A DNA stretch of 11,797 nt, taken from positions 1-11,797 of the forward strand of contig RFRA01000018.1 of the NCBI GenBank assembly GCA_009924725.1. The letters run 5' to 3'. The DNA comes from Actinomycetota bacterium (GTDB lineage: Bacteria; Actinomycetota; Actinomycetes; Nanopelagicales; Nanopelagicaceae). Shown piece by piece: positions 1 through 8,149 of this stretch; positions within the stretch are counted from its first letter, which is position 1; every line of letters begins with the position of its first letter. Below the pieces are notes generated by a model that saw only the letters and a list, made by a program, of their open reading frames with translations, ran no database searches and was not told the DNA's origin. A program made the position numbers and the translations under genes.

Positions 1-160
1 TCATGCAGGCAGCAAATGCACCAACACCCGGGATAACCAAACCAGTTGCTTCGAGGGCAACTTTACGATCAGCAGTTACAACTACTTCGTGACCGGAGGT
101 CGCAAATGCTCGTTCTGCTGATCGTAGATTTCCGGAGCCGTAATCAAGAATTGCAATCAA
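1..160 (-). CDS. hisH: Imidazole glycerol phosphate synthase subunit HisH, N-terminal part
   Basis: HisH is the glutamine amidotransferase half of the HisH-HisF complex. It supplies ammonia for making imidazole glycerol phosphate and AICAR in histidine synthesis. Only the first 53 codons are in the window; the rest lies beyond base 1. The translation begins (M)IAILDYGSGNLRSAERAF, the typical HisH opening, and reaches LVIPGVGAFAA at residues 41-51, the conserved PGVGAF strand-loop of class I amidotransferases. The catalytic Cys-His-Glu residues are outside the window. I chose the TTG at 160-158 because no ATG or GTG occurs in frame between it and the hisB stop, and homologues start at this DYGSGN strand. 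The start lies 7 bp after the hisB stop, so translation is probably coupled. No strong Shine-Dalgarno is visible, only a weak TAGGT. The truncation is due to the window edge, not mutation. Confidence 0.9.
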   Translation of the reverse strand, partial: MIAILDYGSGNLRSAERAFATSGHEVVVTADRKVALEATGLVIPGVGAFAACM

Positions 161-167
161 TGATGAC

Positions 168-752
168 CTACAGCGAACCCTTAGTTGATGGAATTCCAGA
201 GACGCGACCATCTAGTGAAACCGCATCACGCAATGCACGCGCCACAGCTTTAAATTGGGCTTCGAAAACGTGGTGCGCATTGCGACCTTCGAGAACCCGA
301 ATGTGAAGTGCGATGTGTGCTTCAGCCACAATTGATTCCCAAATATGTTTTCCGAGAGTGGTATCAAAAGTACCGATTAACTCTACGATCTCGGGTTGAC
401 GGTGTACTAAATATGGTCGTCCCGAGAGGTCAACTGCTGCTTGAACTAGTACTTCATCAAGTGGAACCATCGCGTCGCCAAAACGGCGGATACCAGCTTT
501 ATCGCCGAGCGCCTCGCGAAGTGCTTGGCCAAATGCGAGTGAAGTATCTTCAACTGTGTGGTGTGAATCAACTTCAACATCGCCGGTGGTCTTTACCGTC
601 AAATTAAAGCCTGAATGCTTACCTAGTTGCGAGAGCATGTGATCGAAAAATGGCACACCGGTGTCAACATTGATTGAGCCAACGCCATCTAAATTTAATT
701 CGACGAGGACATGAGATTCCTTAGTCTTTCGTTCGACGCGGGCAGTTCTCAT
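168..752 (-). CDS. hisB: Imidazoleglycerol-phosphate dehydratase HisB
   Basis: HisB dehydrates imidazole glycerol phosphate to imidazole acetol phosphate in the cytoplasm, the sixth step of histidine synthesis. The 194-residue length fits the monofunctional enzyme; there is no HAD phosphatase domain as in the E. coli fusion. Metal-binding signatures are clear: FFDHML at 35-40, H46, the DSHHTVED block at 62-69 (H64, H65, E68), the second block NAHHVFEA at 158-165 (H160, H161, E164), and the C-terminal PSTKG at 189-193. These residues build the two-manganese active site shared between subunits of the 24-mer in this family. The ATG directly follows the hisC stop (TGA then ATG). A strong AAGGAG sits at 761-766 inside the hisC 3' end with an 8-base spacer, which fixes the start. 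It is followed by hisH. Confidence 0.97.
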   Translation of the reverse strand: MRTARVERKTKESHVLVELNLDGVGSINVDTGVPFFDHMLSQLGKHSGFNLTVKTTGDVEVDSHHTVEDTSLAFGQALREALGDKAGIRRFGDAMVPLDEVLVQAAVDLSGRPYLVHRQPEIVELIGTFDTTLGKHIWESIVAEAHIALHIRVLEGRNAHHVFEAQFKAVARALRDAVSLDGRVSGIPSTKGSL

Positions 753-1865
753 TCACTTATCTCCTTCTGCTAGAACTTCGGTTAGGGCCGATAGGAATGC
801 TTGATTCTCGGCAGCAGTGCCGATGGTTACGCGCAGTTGACCTAATAATCCCACATCTCGAATCAAGATGCCGCGATCTAGTAATTTCTGCCAGAGCTGA
901 TCTGCTGGTTGGTTAAAGCCACCAAAGAGCAAAAAGTTAGCCGCACTCGGCGTGATAGTTAAACCTAACTTGCTTAACCCAGCCTGCACGATCTCGCGCT
1001 GGGCAATTAAGGTATCAACACCCGCTAAGAGTTCATCAGAAAAAGAAAGTGCTACTTCAGCCACTGCTTGGGTAATTGCGCTTAAGTGATACGGCAAACG
1101 GACTAGTTGCAGCGCATCGATCACAGCAGGATCTGCAATTAAATAACCAAGTCGAGCACCAGCAAAAGCGAATGCTTTACTCATGGTACGAATAACAATC
1201 ACATTGGGATATTGCGCAATCAACGTAACTGCCGATATTTCACTTGAAAATTCGGCGTAAGCCTCATCTACTACCAGCAAGCCACCAACTGAAGCAGTAG
1301 CTTTTGCTAGTTCGACGATCTCTGAAATTTTAACAATTGAACCAGTGGGATTATTTGGCGTAGTAATAAAGGTCAGGGTTGGCTTTGTAGTTAGAACTTG
1401 CTGGGCAGCAACGGCAACATCAAGGGAATGATCATCGCGGCGTTTTCCATCTAACCATTTAACTAAAGTTACTCTTGCGATAAGCGGATGCATTGAATAA
1501 GAAGGCGTGAAACCAAGAGCGCTCTCGCGCCCAAATGCCAGGAAGATAGATTGAATTATTTCGTTGCTGCCATTAGCGGCCCAAAGATTATTGACGTCTA
1601 AAGAAACGCTACTCTGAGCTGTTATGTATTTAGCCAGCCCAGCACGTAACGCGATCGCATCACGATCTGGGTATCGATTCAGCGTTGCGCTAACTTCAGC
1701 TACTCGTTTAGCAATTGCGGCAACTAATTCAGTTGATGGCGCGAAAGGATTCTCATTGGTATTTAGTTGAGCACTTGCCGGAACTTGCGGCGCACCATAT
1801 GGCGACATTGGCTTGAGCGGTTCACGAAGCGGGAGCCAATCTGGCCAAGTATTTGAACTACTCAT
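753..1865 (-). CDS. hisC: Histidinol-phosphate aminotransferase HisC
   Basis: HisC is a PLP-dependent class I/II aminotransferase that converts imidazole acetol phosphate and glutamate to histidinol phosphate. The 370 residues match the usual length. Visible family marks are LNTNENPF at 34-41 near the N-terminus, NGSNEII at 98-104 (cofactor phosphate contact), TPNNPTG at 169-175 with the PLP-contacting Asn172, VDEAYAEF at 199-206 with Asp200 and Tyr203, and RTMSKAFAFAGARLGY at 226-241. In the last, Lys230 is the expected Schiff-base lysine and Arg238 a phosphate ligand. Arg345 in LRVTIG is the expected substrate carboxylate binder. The start codon overlaps the hisD stop by 4 bp (ATGA), a classic sign of coupled translation; only a weak GGAA lies upstream. 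Closely related aromatic aminotransferases share the fold, but the his neighbours settle the assignment. Confidence 0.96.
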   Translation of the reverse strand: MSSSNTWPDWLPLREPLKPMSPYGAPQVPASAQLNTNENPFAPSTELVAAIAKRVAEVSATLNRYPDRDAIALRAGLAKYITAQSSVSLDVNNLWAANGSNEIIQSIFLAFGRESALGFTPSYSMHPLIARVTLVKWLDGKRRDDHSLDVAVAAQQVLTTKPTLTFITTPNNPTGSIVKISEIVELAKATASVGGLLVVDEAYAEFSSEISAVTLIAQYPNVIVIRTMSKAFAFAGARLGYLIADPAVIDALQLVRLPYHLSAITQAVAEVALSFSDELLAGVDTLIAQREIVQAGLSKLGLTITPSAANFLLFGGFNQPADQLWQKLLDRGILIRDVGLLGQLRVTIGTAAENQAFLSALTEVLAEGDK

Positions 1866-3169
1866 AATTGTTCCAAGCGCGCAGTCATTGCTTCACCGTG
1901 CGCAGGTAAATCCTCAGAATTAGCTAAAGTCACAACAGTTGGAACTAAATCAAGAAAGGCTGCTTGGTTGTAAGAGACAAAGTGCAAGCCACGTAAAAAC
2001 GTTTGCACGGATAAGCCACTTGAGTGACAAGCGCAACCGCCAGTTGGTAGCACGTGGTTTGAGCCAGCTGCATAGTCACCTAATGAGACTGGCGTAAATC
2101 GGCCGATAAATACGGCACCAGCATTTCGAATTTGTTCGGCATCGCTGGCTGCATTCTTTGTTTGAATCTCTAAGTGTTCGGCCGCATAGGCATTAACTAC
2201 ATCTAGGCCTTGTGAAATCGAATCAACTAGGACAATTGCGGACTGAATGCCAGATAGAGCCGTGGCAATTCGCTCGCTATGTTTTGTGGCCGCAACGCGA
2301 GCCTTTAATTCGCTTTGGACAAAATTCGCTAGCTCAATCGAAGTTGTTACCAATACTGCCGCCGCAATTGGATCGTGTTCGGCCTGGCTAATTAAATCTG
2401 CAGCAACATCACTGGCTAATGCGGTCTCGTCAGCCAAAATTGCAATTTCAGTTGGTCCAGCTTCGGAGTCAATACCAATAACGCCACGGAGTGCTCGCTT
2501 GGCTGCTGCCACATAAATATTTCCCGGACCAGTTACTAAGTCACACTTTTCGCAGAAACCTTCGATTCCGTATGCAAATAGTGCAATCGCTTGCGCTCCC
2601 CCAACTGCATAAACTTCAGTGATGCCAAGCAGTGCACAAGTTGCCAAAATGGTTGGGTGCGGCAGTCCACCGAACTCTTTTTGCGGTGGCGATGCGACAG
2701 CAATGCTAGAAACTTTAGCAATTTGAGCAGGGACAACATTCATCATGACACTACTTGGATATACCGCTCGTCCACCTGGAACGTACAACCCAACTCGATC
2801 TACCGGAATCCACTTTTCAGTGACGGTTCCACCGTCAATTACTTGGACTGTTTTGACGCTGCGTACTTGATCTTCATGAACTTTTCGAACTTGCGAGATG
2901 GAAAGTTCTAAAGCTGCACGAATTGCGGGATCTAGTTCACTTAGCGCCTGATCTAGAGCAGCTTGCGGCACCCGAATATTGGCAGGTTTTACGCCATCAA
3001 ATTCTTGAGCTAATTCGCGTAAAGTTTCTTCAGAGCCATTTTTAACTCGCTCGAGAATTGGCGCAATAGCGACCATGGCAGTCTCAACATCTAATCGAGC
3101 ACGCGGAATCTCGCGGTTAATCTCCGCTTTACTTAACTTGCGACTACGCAGATCGAGGGTTCGAATCAC
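1862..3169 (-). CDS. hisD: Histidinol dehydrogenase HisD
   Basis: HisD carries out the last two steps of histidine synthesis, oxidising histidinol to histidine with two NAD+ in a zinc-dependent reaction. The 435 residues are full length. Expected zinc ligands by alignment to the E. coli enzyme are Gln262 and His265 (SQAEHDP, 261-267), Asp365 (SLGDYAAGSNHVLP, 362-375) and His424 (AHGEAM). The catalytic pair Glu331-His332 sits in AAEHLE. Other family blocks are VGLYVPGGRA at 126-135, GGAQAIA at 190-196 and TGPGNIYVAAAKR at 213-225. The start is GTG at 3169-3167, chosen because homologues begin with a similar (M)I-R-x-L/I-DLR stretch. The purine-rich AAGGGG directly abuts the GTG, too close to act as a normal Shine-Dalgarno for it. 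It is the first his gene of the block, 22 bp after dnaE, and overlaps hisC by 4 bp. Confidence 0.96.
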   Translation of the reverse strand: MIRTLDLRSRKLSKAEINREIPRARLDVETAMVAIAPILERVKNGSEETLRELAQEFDGVKPANIRVPQAALDQALSELDPAIRAALELSISQVRKVHEDQVRSVKTVQVIDGGTVTEKWIPVDRVGLYVPGGRAVYPSSVMMNVVPAQIAKVSSIAVASPPQKEFGGLPHPTILATCALLGITEVYAVGGAQAIALFAYGIEGFCEKCDLVTGPGNIYVAAAKRALRGVIGIDSEAGPTEIAILADETALASDVAADLISQAEHDPIAAAVLVTTSIELANFVQSELKARVAATKHSERIATALSGIQSAIVLVDSISQGLDVVNAYAAEHLEIQTKNAASDAEQIRNAGAVFIGRFTPVSLGDYAAGSNHVLPTGGCACHSSGLSVQTFLRGLHFVSYNQAAFLDLVPTVVTLANSEDLPAHGEAMTARLEQL

Positions 3170-3181
3170 CCCCTTATTCTA
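3170..3181 (-). promoter_or_regulatory. Possible -10 element for a leaderless hisD transcript
   Basis: Read on the minus strand, the dnaE-hisD gap contains TAGAAT (3181-3176), then exactly six bases AAGGGG (3175-3170), then the hisD GTG. This matches the TANNNT -10 consensus at the distance that would place the transcription start on the G of the start codon. Leaderless RTG-starting mRNAs are common in actinobacteria. No convincing -35 is visible at 16-18 bases. A second weak candidate is TTGGCG, 18 bases, TATAGC overlapping the dnaE 3' end. The match may be chance. Confidence 0.35.
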
Positions 3182-3191
3182 CTTCTAAGAG

Positions 3192-6100
3192 CTATACGTT
3201 CTGCAGACAATTAACGCCAAGGATCGCTTTGAGATCGGCGCTCAAACTTGGTGATGATGTGACCTTAAATTCCAGCTTCATAACTGTGTTACCAGAGGGT
3301 TCTTCTAACTGCAGATGAACTTCACGCTTTCCTGGATGCGTGCGCAAGATCTCTTTCAATCGATCAACGATAGGCGGTGTGCATTGAGCCACGGGCATCG
3401 TGATTACTAGTGGACCAACTGGACCTTGTGAGATATCGGGGAAAGTAACTTCTAAAGCAGTAAAACGCAGTTGGTCTTCGCGGCGATCAACGCGACCACG
3501 AATTAGTGCAACACGATCTGTGGTCAGAGTCAGCGCATATTGATTGTAAGTATTTGAGAAAAATAAAACTTCGAGAGCTCCTTCGAGATCCTCGATATTT
3601 ACTACCGCCCAATTCGAGCCAGTCTTAGTTATCTTGCGCGTGATCCCAGTGATTAAACCGCCGATGGTCACAATCTGCTCATGATCGCCACCTTCATCAA
3701 TTAATTCAGAGATTGATTTCGAAACGCTGGCTCGCAAAATGTGTTCAACACCTAGAAGCGGATGATCAGAAACGTATAGACCTAACATTTCACGTTCATA
3801 GCTCAGTAACAACGCTTTATCCCACTCGCCGGTTGGCACTTCTACTTCCATGGTTGCAACTGATGTGATGCTATCGCCGCCGAATAAATCGAATTGGCCA
3901 ATCGCTTCGGCACGCTTGCTTTCGATTACCGAATCAATTGCTTCTAGATGAATGCTCATTAGACCTTTACGAGACTCGCCTAGCGAGTCAAAAGCACCAG
4001 CTTTAATCAACGATTCGATGGTTTTCTTATTGCAAACTTGAGCATCGACTTTGGCTAAGAAATCGCCGAAAGAAGTGAAGCGGCCTTTAGTTTCGCGCGC
4101 AGCCTTAATTGATGCGACCACGCCCTCGCCTACATTTCGAATTGCAGCTAACCCAAATCGGATATCGGTTCCGCGTGGGGTGTACTCGGCATTTGATTCA
4201 TTGACATCAGGTGGCAGAACCTTGCTGCCCATTCGGCGACATTCCGATAAATAGAGCGCTGATTTATCTTTATCGTCGCGAACACTTGTAAGAAGTGCTG
4301 CCATGTATTCAGCGGGGTAATTAGCTTTTAGATAACCTGTCCAATATGAAACCATGCCGTAGCCAGCGCTATGTGCGCGGTTGAATGCGTAATCTGAGAA
4401 CGGAATCAGAACGTCCCAAAGACGCTTGATTGCGGCGGGTGAAAAACCGTTCTCGTGCATGCCACTTTCGAAGTGAACATACTCTTTATCTAGAACATCA
4501 CGATTTTTCTTACCCATCGCTTTACGCAATAGATCCGCGCGGCCCAGTGAGAACCCCGCAACTTTTTGGGCGATAGCCATAACTTGTTCTTGATAAACAA
4601 TTAGCCCGTAAGTGTCACCCAGAATTTCTTCGAGTGGCTTTTCCAGTTCAGCATGAATTGGTTCAACCGGTTTACGCTTATTCTTGCGATCGGCGTAGTT
4701 ATTGTGTGCATTCTCGCCCATTGGGCCCGGACGATAAAGAGCAATCACCGCTGAGATGTCAGCAAATGAATCTGGCGCCAAACTCTTAAGTAGTGCGCGC
4801 ATTGGCCCACCATCGAGCTGAAACACACCTAAGGTATCGCCACGCGCAAGTAGTTCATAAGTTTTCTGATCATCGAGCTTGAGGGTTTCTAGTACAACGT
4901 CTTCGCCGCGATTGGCCTTGATATTAAGTAAGCAATCATCGAGAACTGAAAGGTTTCGTAGTCCTAAGAAGTCCATTTTTAGCAAGCCAGTTGCTTCGCA
5001 AGCACCCATATCGAATTGAGTAATAATCGCACCATCAGCTTCGCGACGATGAATTGGAATTACATCGAGTAATGGTTGAGCCGAAAGAATAACTCCAGCT
5101 GCGTGAACTCCCCACTGTCGCTTTAGCCCTTCCAGGCCGCGAGCAGTGTCAACTACAACTTTGCTATCAGGGTCAGTTTCATAGAGTTGGCGAAATTCAT
5201 TTGCTTCGCCATAGCGATCATCTTGTGGATTAAACACCCCGCCTAACGAAATATCTTTACCCATCACAGCTGGCGGCAGAGCTTTAGTTAACCGTTCACC
5301 AATTGCATATGGATAGCCGAGCACGCGTGTTGAATCTTTAATTGCTTGCTTAGACTTGATGGTGCCGTAAGTGATGATTTGGGCAACACGATCTTCCCCG
5401 TATTTTGTGGTGGCGTATCGAATCATCTCGCTGCGACGACGTTCATCGAAGTCCAGATCGATATCAGGCATTGAGATACGTTCTGGATTTAGGAATCGCT
5501 CAAACAAAAGCCCATGTTCAATTGGATCCAGCCCAGTGATACCCAATGCGTAAGCAACTAACGAACCAGCCGCAGAGCCGCGACCAGGGCCAACTCGAAT
5601 CCCTTGGCTTTGCGCGTGTGAAACTAAGTCGGCAACCACTAAGAAGTAGCCTGGAAAACCCATTTTGTTCATAACTTCTAGTTCATAATTCAAACGCTCG
5701 GAGTATGCCGCAGGGACTTCACCATTTAACCGACGAGCTAAACCTGCCTGAGATTCTTTGACTAGCCAGGTAACTTCGGTTTCACCGGCAGGGACTGGAA
5801 ACACTGGCATCAAATTTTCGTTTTCGCGCAACTTAACTTCACAGCGTGAGGCGATCAGCAAAGTGTTATCACACGCTTCAGGCAACTCTCTAAAGAGTTC
5901 GCGCATCTCAGCTGGTGTCTTTAAATAAAATTCATCATTATCAAATTTAAAGCGTTTTGGATCAGCCAAAGTTGAACCCGATTGCACGCAAAGCAATGCC
6001 TCATGTGACTTGGCATCAGCTTTAGCGGTGTAGTGCAGATCATTGGTTGCCAGTAGCGGCAACTTAAGTTCCTTTGCTAATTTCAATAAATCTGCTTTAA

Positions 6101-6692
6101 CCCGAGTTTCGATTTGAATTCCATGATCCATTAATTCCAAATAGAAATTATTGGCACCGAAAATATCGCGATAATCACTTGCTGCACGTAGCGCCTCTTT
6201 GTATGCACCCATCCGTAAGCGAGTTTGAATTTCACCGCCAGGGCAACCAGTGGTTGCGATGATTCCTTCGGCATACTTAGAAAGTAACTCGCGATCCATT
6301 CGTGGTTTGTAATAGAAACCTTCAAGTGATGCTAACGAAGATAATCGGAAAAGGTTTGCCAGCCCTACATTGTTTTCGGCCAACATCGTCATGTGGGTAT
6401 ATGAGCCACCGCCTGAAACATCATCTTCGCCGCCATCTGCCCACTTAACGCGACTCTTATTGAATCGAGATTCGGGAGCAACGTAGGCTTCGATGCCGAT
6501 GATTGGCTTAATGCCAGCTTTAGTGGCTTGCTTATAAAAATCAAAAGCACCAAAAACATTTCCATGATCGGTCATGGCAATCGCAGGCATCTCTTGTTCT
6601 GCTGCTGCTTGAACTAATTCGCCAACGCGCGCCGCACCATCGAGCATCGAGTACTCGGTATGCACGTGTAAGTGAACGAATGAGTCAGACAT
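3192..6692 (-). CDS. dnaE: DNA polymerase III alpha subunit DnaE1
   Basis: This is the replicative DNA polymerase catalytic subunit. The 1166 residues begin with a PHP domain (about 5-280; HLHVH at 7-11, TDHGN at 41-45). The polymerase palm and fingers follow, with GPGRGSAAGSLVAYALG at 368-384, PDIDLDF at 409-415 (catalytic Asp412 and Asp414) and KMDFLGLRN at 572-580 (Asp574). YRPGPMGENAHNNYADR lies at 653-669 and FNRAHSAGYGMVSYW at 770-784. A helix-hairpin-helix region (about 885-905), a clamp-binding motif QFDLF at 933-937 and a C-terminal OB-fold (about 1005-1085) complete it. All nine expected PHP metal ligands are present, so it probably proofreads itself. The opening SDSFVHLHVHTEYSMLDGA is typical of actinobacterial DnaE1; gene context and the clamp motif argue against the mutasome DnaE2/ImuC. 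The ATG is 33 bp after the rluD stop, with a purine-rich GGAAAGAAG upstream. Confidence 0.97.
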   Translation of the reverse strand: MSDSFVHLHVHTEYSMLDGAARVGELVQAAAEQEMPAIAMTDHGNVFGAFDFYKQATKAGIKPIIGIEAYVAPESRFNKSRVKWADGGEDDVSGGGSYTHMTMLAENNVGLANLFRLSSLASLEGFYYKPRMDRELLSKYAEGIIATTGCPGGEIQTRLRMGAYKEALRAASDYRDIFGANNFYLELMDHGIQIETRVKADLLKLAKELKLPLLATNDLHYTAKADAKSHEALLCVQSGSTLADPKRFKFDNDEFYLKTPAEMRELFRELPEACDNTLLIASRCEVKLRENENLMPVFPVPAGETEVTWLVKESQAGLARRLNGEVPAAYSERLNYELEVMNKMGFPGYFLVVADLVSHAQSQGIRVGPGRGSAAGSLVAYALGITGLDPIEHGLLFERFLNPERISMPDIDLDFDERRRSEMIRYATTKYGEDRVAQIITYGTIKSKQAIKDSTRVLGYPYAIGERLTKALPPAVMGKDISLGGVFNPQDDRYGEANEFRQLYETDPDSKVVVDTARGLEGLKRQWGVHAAGVILSAQPLLDVIPIHRREADGAIITQFDMGACEATGLLKMDFLGLRNLSVLDDCLLNIKANRGEDVVLETLKLDDQKTYELLARGDTLGVFQLDGGPMRALLKSLAPDSFADISAVIALYRPGPMGENAHNNYADRKNKRKPVEPIHAELEKPLEEILGDTYGLIVYQEQVMAIAQKVAGFSLGRADLLRKAMGKKNRDVLDKEYVHFESGMHENGFSPAAIKRLWDVLIPFSDYAFNRAHSAGYGMVSYWTGYLKANYPAEYMAALLTSVRDDKDKSALYLSECRRMGSKVLPPDVNESNAEYTPRGTDIRFGLAAIRNVGEGVVASIKAARETKGRFTSFGDFLAKVDAQVCNKKTIESLIKAGAFDSLGESRKGLMSIHLEAIDSVIESKRAEAIGQFDLFGGDSITSVATMEVEVPTGEWDKALLLSYEREMLGLYVSDHPLLGVEHILRASVSKSISELIDEGGDHEQIVTIGGLITGITRKITKTGSNWAVVNIEDLEGALEVLFFSNTYNQYALTLTTDRVALIRGRVDRREDQLRFTALEVTFPDISQGPVGPLVITMPVAQCTPPIVDRLKEILRTHPGKREVHLQLEEPSGNTVMKLEFKVTSSPSLSADLKAILGVNCLQNV

Positions 6693-6725
6693 TTAGCTAT
6701 CGATCTTCTTTCCGGAAACTGGTAA

Positions 6726-7709
6726 TTAGGGAAGAACCGCGTCGCTGAGCAGCCCCAACGAAGCTTGCAAGTCACTTGGATATGGTGCCTTGAACGACAT
6801 TGGTGCCCCAGTAATCGGGTGGGCAAATCGTAGTTCTAAGGCATGGAGCCAAGGTCGCGCCATGCCTAAACTTTTGGCCAATACTGGGTCTGCGCCATAA
6901 GTTGTATCGCCAACTAGCGGATGATGAAGCGCTGAGAAGTGAACCCGAATCTGGTGTGTTCGGCCAGTCTCGAGTTCTACTTGAACTAGGGAAACTGATC
7001 GATAATATTCAATAACTTCATAGTGAGTAATGCTGATCTTGCCATTTGCAACTACGCCAAAACGATGGTCTTCTTTTGGGTGACGATCAATCGGAGCATC
7101 AATGGTGCCACTAGAAGGATCAATATGTCCTTGAATTAGAGCATGATAAATCTTTTCAACAGTGCGATCACGAAATGCATCTTTTAACACGTGATAAGCC
7201 TGATCAGATTTTGCAACCACCATTAGCCCGGAAGTTCCAACATCGAGGCGATGAACAATGCCCGCACGTTCGGCAGGTCCGGTTGTCGTAATCGTGTACC
7301 CGGCTGCAGTTAGTGCACCGACAACAGTTGGTCCAGTCCAGCCAGGGCTCGGATGCGCGGCGCAACCAACTGGTTTATCAATAACCACAATTGCATCATC
7401 GTCATAAACAACGGTTAGACCTTCGATTGGCGTCAATGGGATTGGATCCGGATTTAGCGGAGCCGGCAATAGCACTTGAATTACTTGGCCGGCTTCAACA
7501 CGTTCAGACTTTTGGAGTGCGCGACCATCAGTTGTGATGTCGCCATCTTCTAGAAGACGTACGACTGCAGTTCTAGATAACCCCAAGACTCGAGTTAATG
7601 CACTGTCGATTCTTTCGCCAGCTACACCCTCAGGAACTGCCAGAGTCCGCGATTCGCGACCAATTTTACCCGGACCAAAATTACTTTGCGACATTAACTG
7701 GCCCAACAT
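6726..7709 (-). CDS. rluD: 23S rRNA pseudouridine synthase, RluA/RluD family
   Basis: This is a cytoplasmic RNA-modifying enzyme that isomerises uridines to pseudouridine, most likely in 23S rRNA; the exact target positions cannot be read from sequence. An S4 RNA-binding domain occupies about residues 32-82 (ERIDSALTRVLGLSR at 32-46). The catalytic domain carries HRLDVGTSGLMVVAKS at 153-168 with the catalytic Asp156, and LETGRTHQIRVH at 246-257. The 327-residue length is normal. The first ATG (7709) overlaps the lspA 3' end by 29 bp. An in-frame ATG at 7694 (residue 6) shortens the overlap to 14 bp and fits better with homologues that begin only a few residues before the S/R-x-L-x-V-P strand. 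Neither has a strong Shine-Dalgarno. The lspA-rluD pairing is widely conserved in bacteria and supports the assignment. It could equally be called RluA-family in a genome with several paralogues. Confidence 0.92.
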   Translation of the reverse strand: MLGQLMSQSNFGPGKIGRESRTLAVPEGVAGERIDSALTRVLGLSRTAVVRLLEDGDITTDGRALQKSERVEAGQVIQVLLPAPLNPDPIPLTPIEGLTVVYDDDAIVVIDKPVGCAAHPSPGWTGPTVVGALTAAGYTITTTGPAERAGIVHRLDVGTSGLMVVAKSDQAYHVLKDAFRDRTVEKIYHALIQGHIDPSSGTIDAPIDRHPKEDHRFGVVANGKISITHYEVIEYYRSVSLVQVELETGRTHQIRVHFSALHHPLVGDTTYGADPVLAKSLGMARPWLHALELRFAHPITGAPMSFKAPYPSDLQASLGLLSDAVLP

Positions 7710-8148
7710 TTCTAATTGTTAAGACTATTGCTAGGAACGCAGCAACTACGATCGCGCTATCCGCCAAGTTAAATACTGGCCAATGAGTTAATTCGAGCCA
7801 GTCAATTACTTCGCCTTTTAGGAAGCCTGGGCTTCGAAATAGTCGATCAGTTAAATTGCCTAGGACGCCGCCAAGCAGTAAACCAAGGGTGTTTGCCCAG
7901 CCTAATGAGGTTATTTTGCTGCTGTAAAAAATGATTGCGACTACTGCTGCGACGGCAATACCGGTGAAAACTATGGTCGCCCCAGTTGCAAAACTAAAGG
8001 CAGCCCCAGGGTTTCTTACCAAAGTAAGTTGGAAGAAAGGGCCCAGAATTTCAACTGGATTGCGTGATGAAAGATTATTTACTGCCCAAATCTTGGAAGC
8101 TACGTCCAGCGCCCAGGTTAGTGCCGCAACTAAATAGAGGCGGCGCAC
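7681..8148 (-). CDS. lspA: Lipoprotein signal peptidase (signal peptidase II) LspA
   Basis: LspA is an inner-membrane aspartic peptidase that removes the signal peptide from prolipoproteins after Cys lipidation. The 155 residues show about four membrane segments (roughly 3-24, 58-77, 84-104, 126-146). All signature blocks are present: an early Asp15 in LDVASK, RNPGAAFSFA at 45-54 with Asn46, GGVLGNLTDRLF at 93-104, and the two catalytic aspartates Asp116 (EVIDW) and Asp130 (FNLADSA), equivalent to the E. coli pair. The start is GTG at 8148-8146, one base after the TAA of the upstream zinc-finger gene; AAGGAAG lies in that gene's end, about 13 bases upstream, a long spacer. The 3' end overlaps rluD. 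Globomycin-type inhibitors target this family. Confidence 0.95.
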   Translation of the reverse strand: MRRLYLVAALTWALDVASKIWAVNNLSSRNPVEILGPFFQLTLVRNPGAAFSFATGATIVFTGIAVAAVVAIIFYSSKITSLGWANTLGLLLGGVLGNLTDRLFRSPGFLKGEVIDWLELTHWPVFNLADSAIVVAAFLAIVLTIRNVGPVNVAK

Positions 8149-8149
8149 G

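Noticed and set aside
46..607. Plus-strand open frames over the hisH/hisB region.
   Set aside because: They are shadows; the minus strand encodes complete HisB motifs and the HisH N-terminus.
3153..3175. GGGTTCGAATCACCCC on the plus strand resembles a tRNA T-arm or an att site in a tRNA 3' end.
   Set aside because: The flanking bases do not form a five-pair T-stem (two mismatches), there is no acceptor or anticodon arm upstream, and the stretch encodes the conserved N-terminus of HisD on the other strand.
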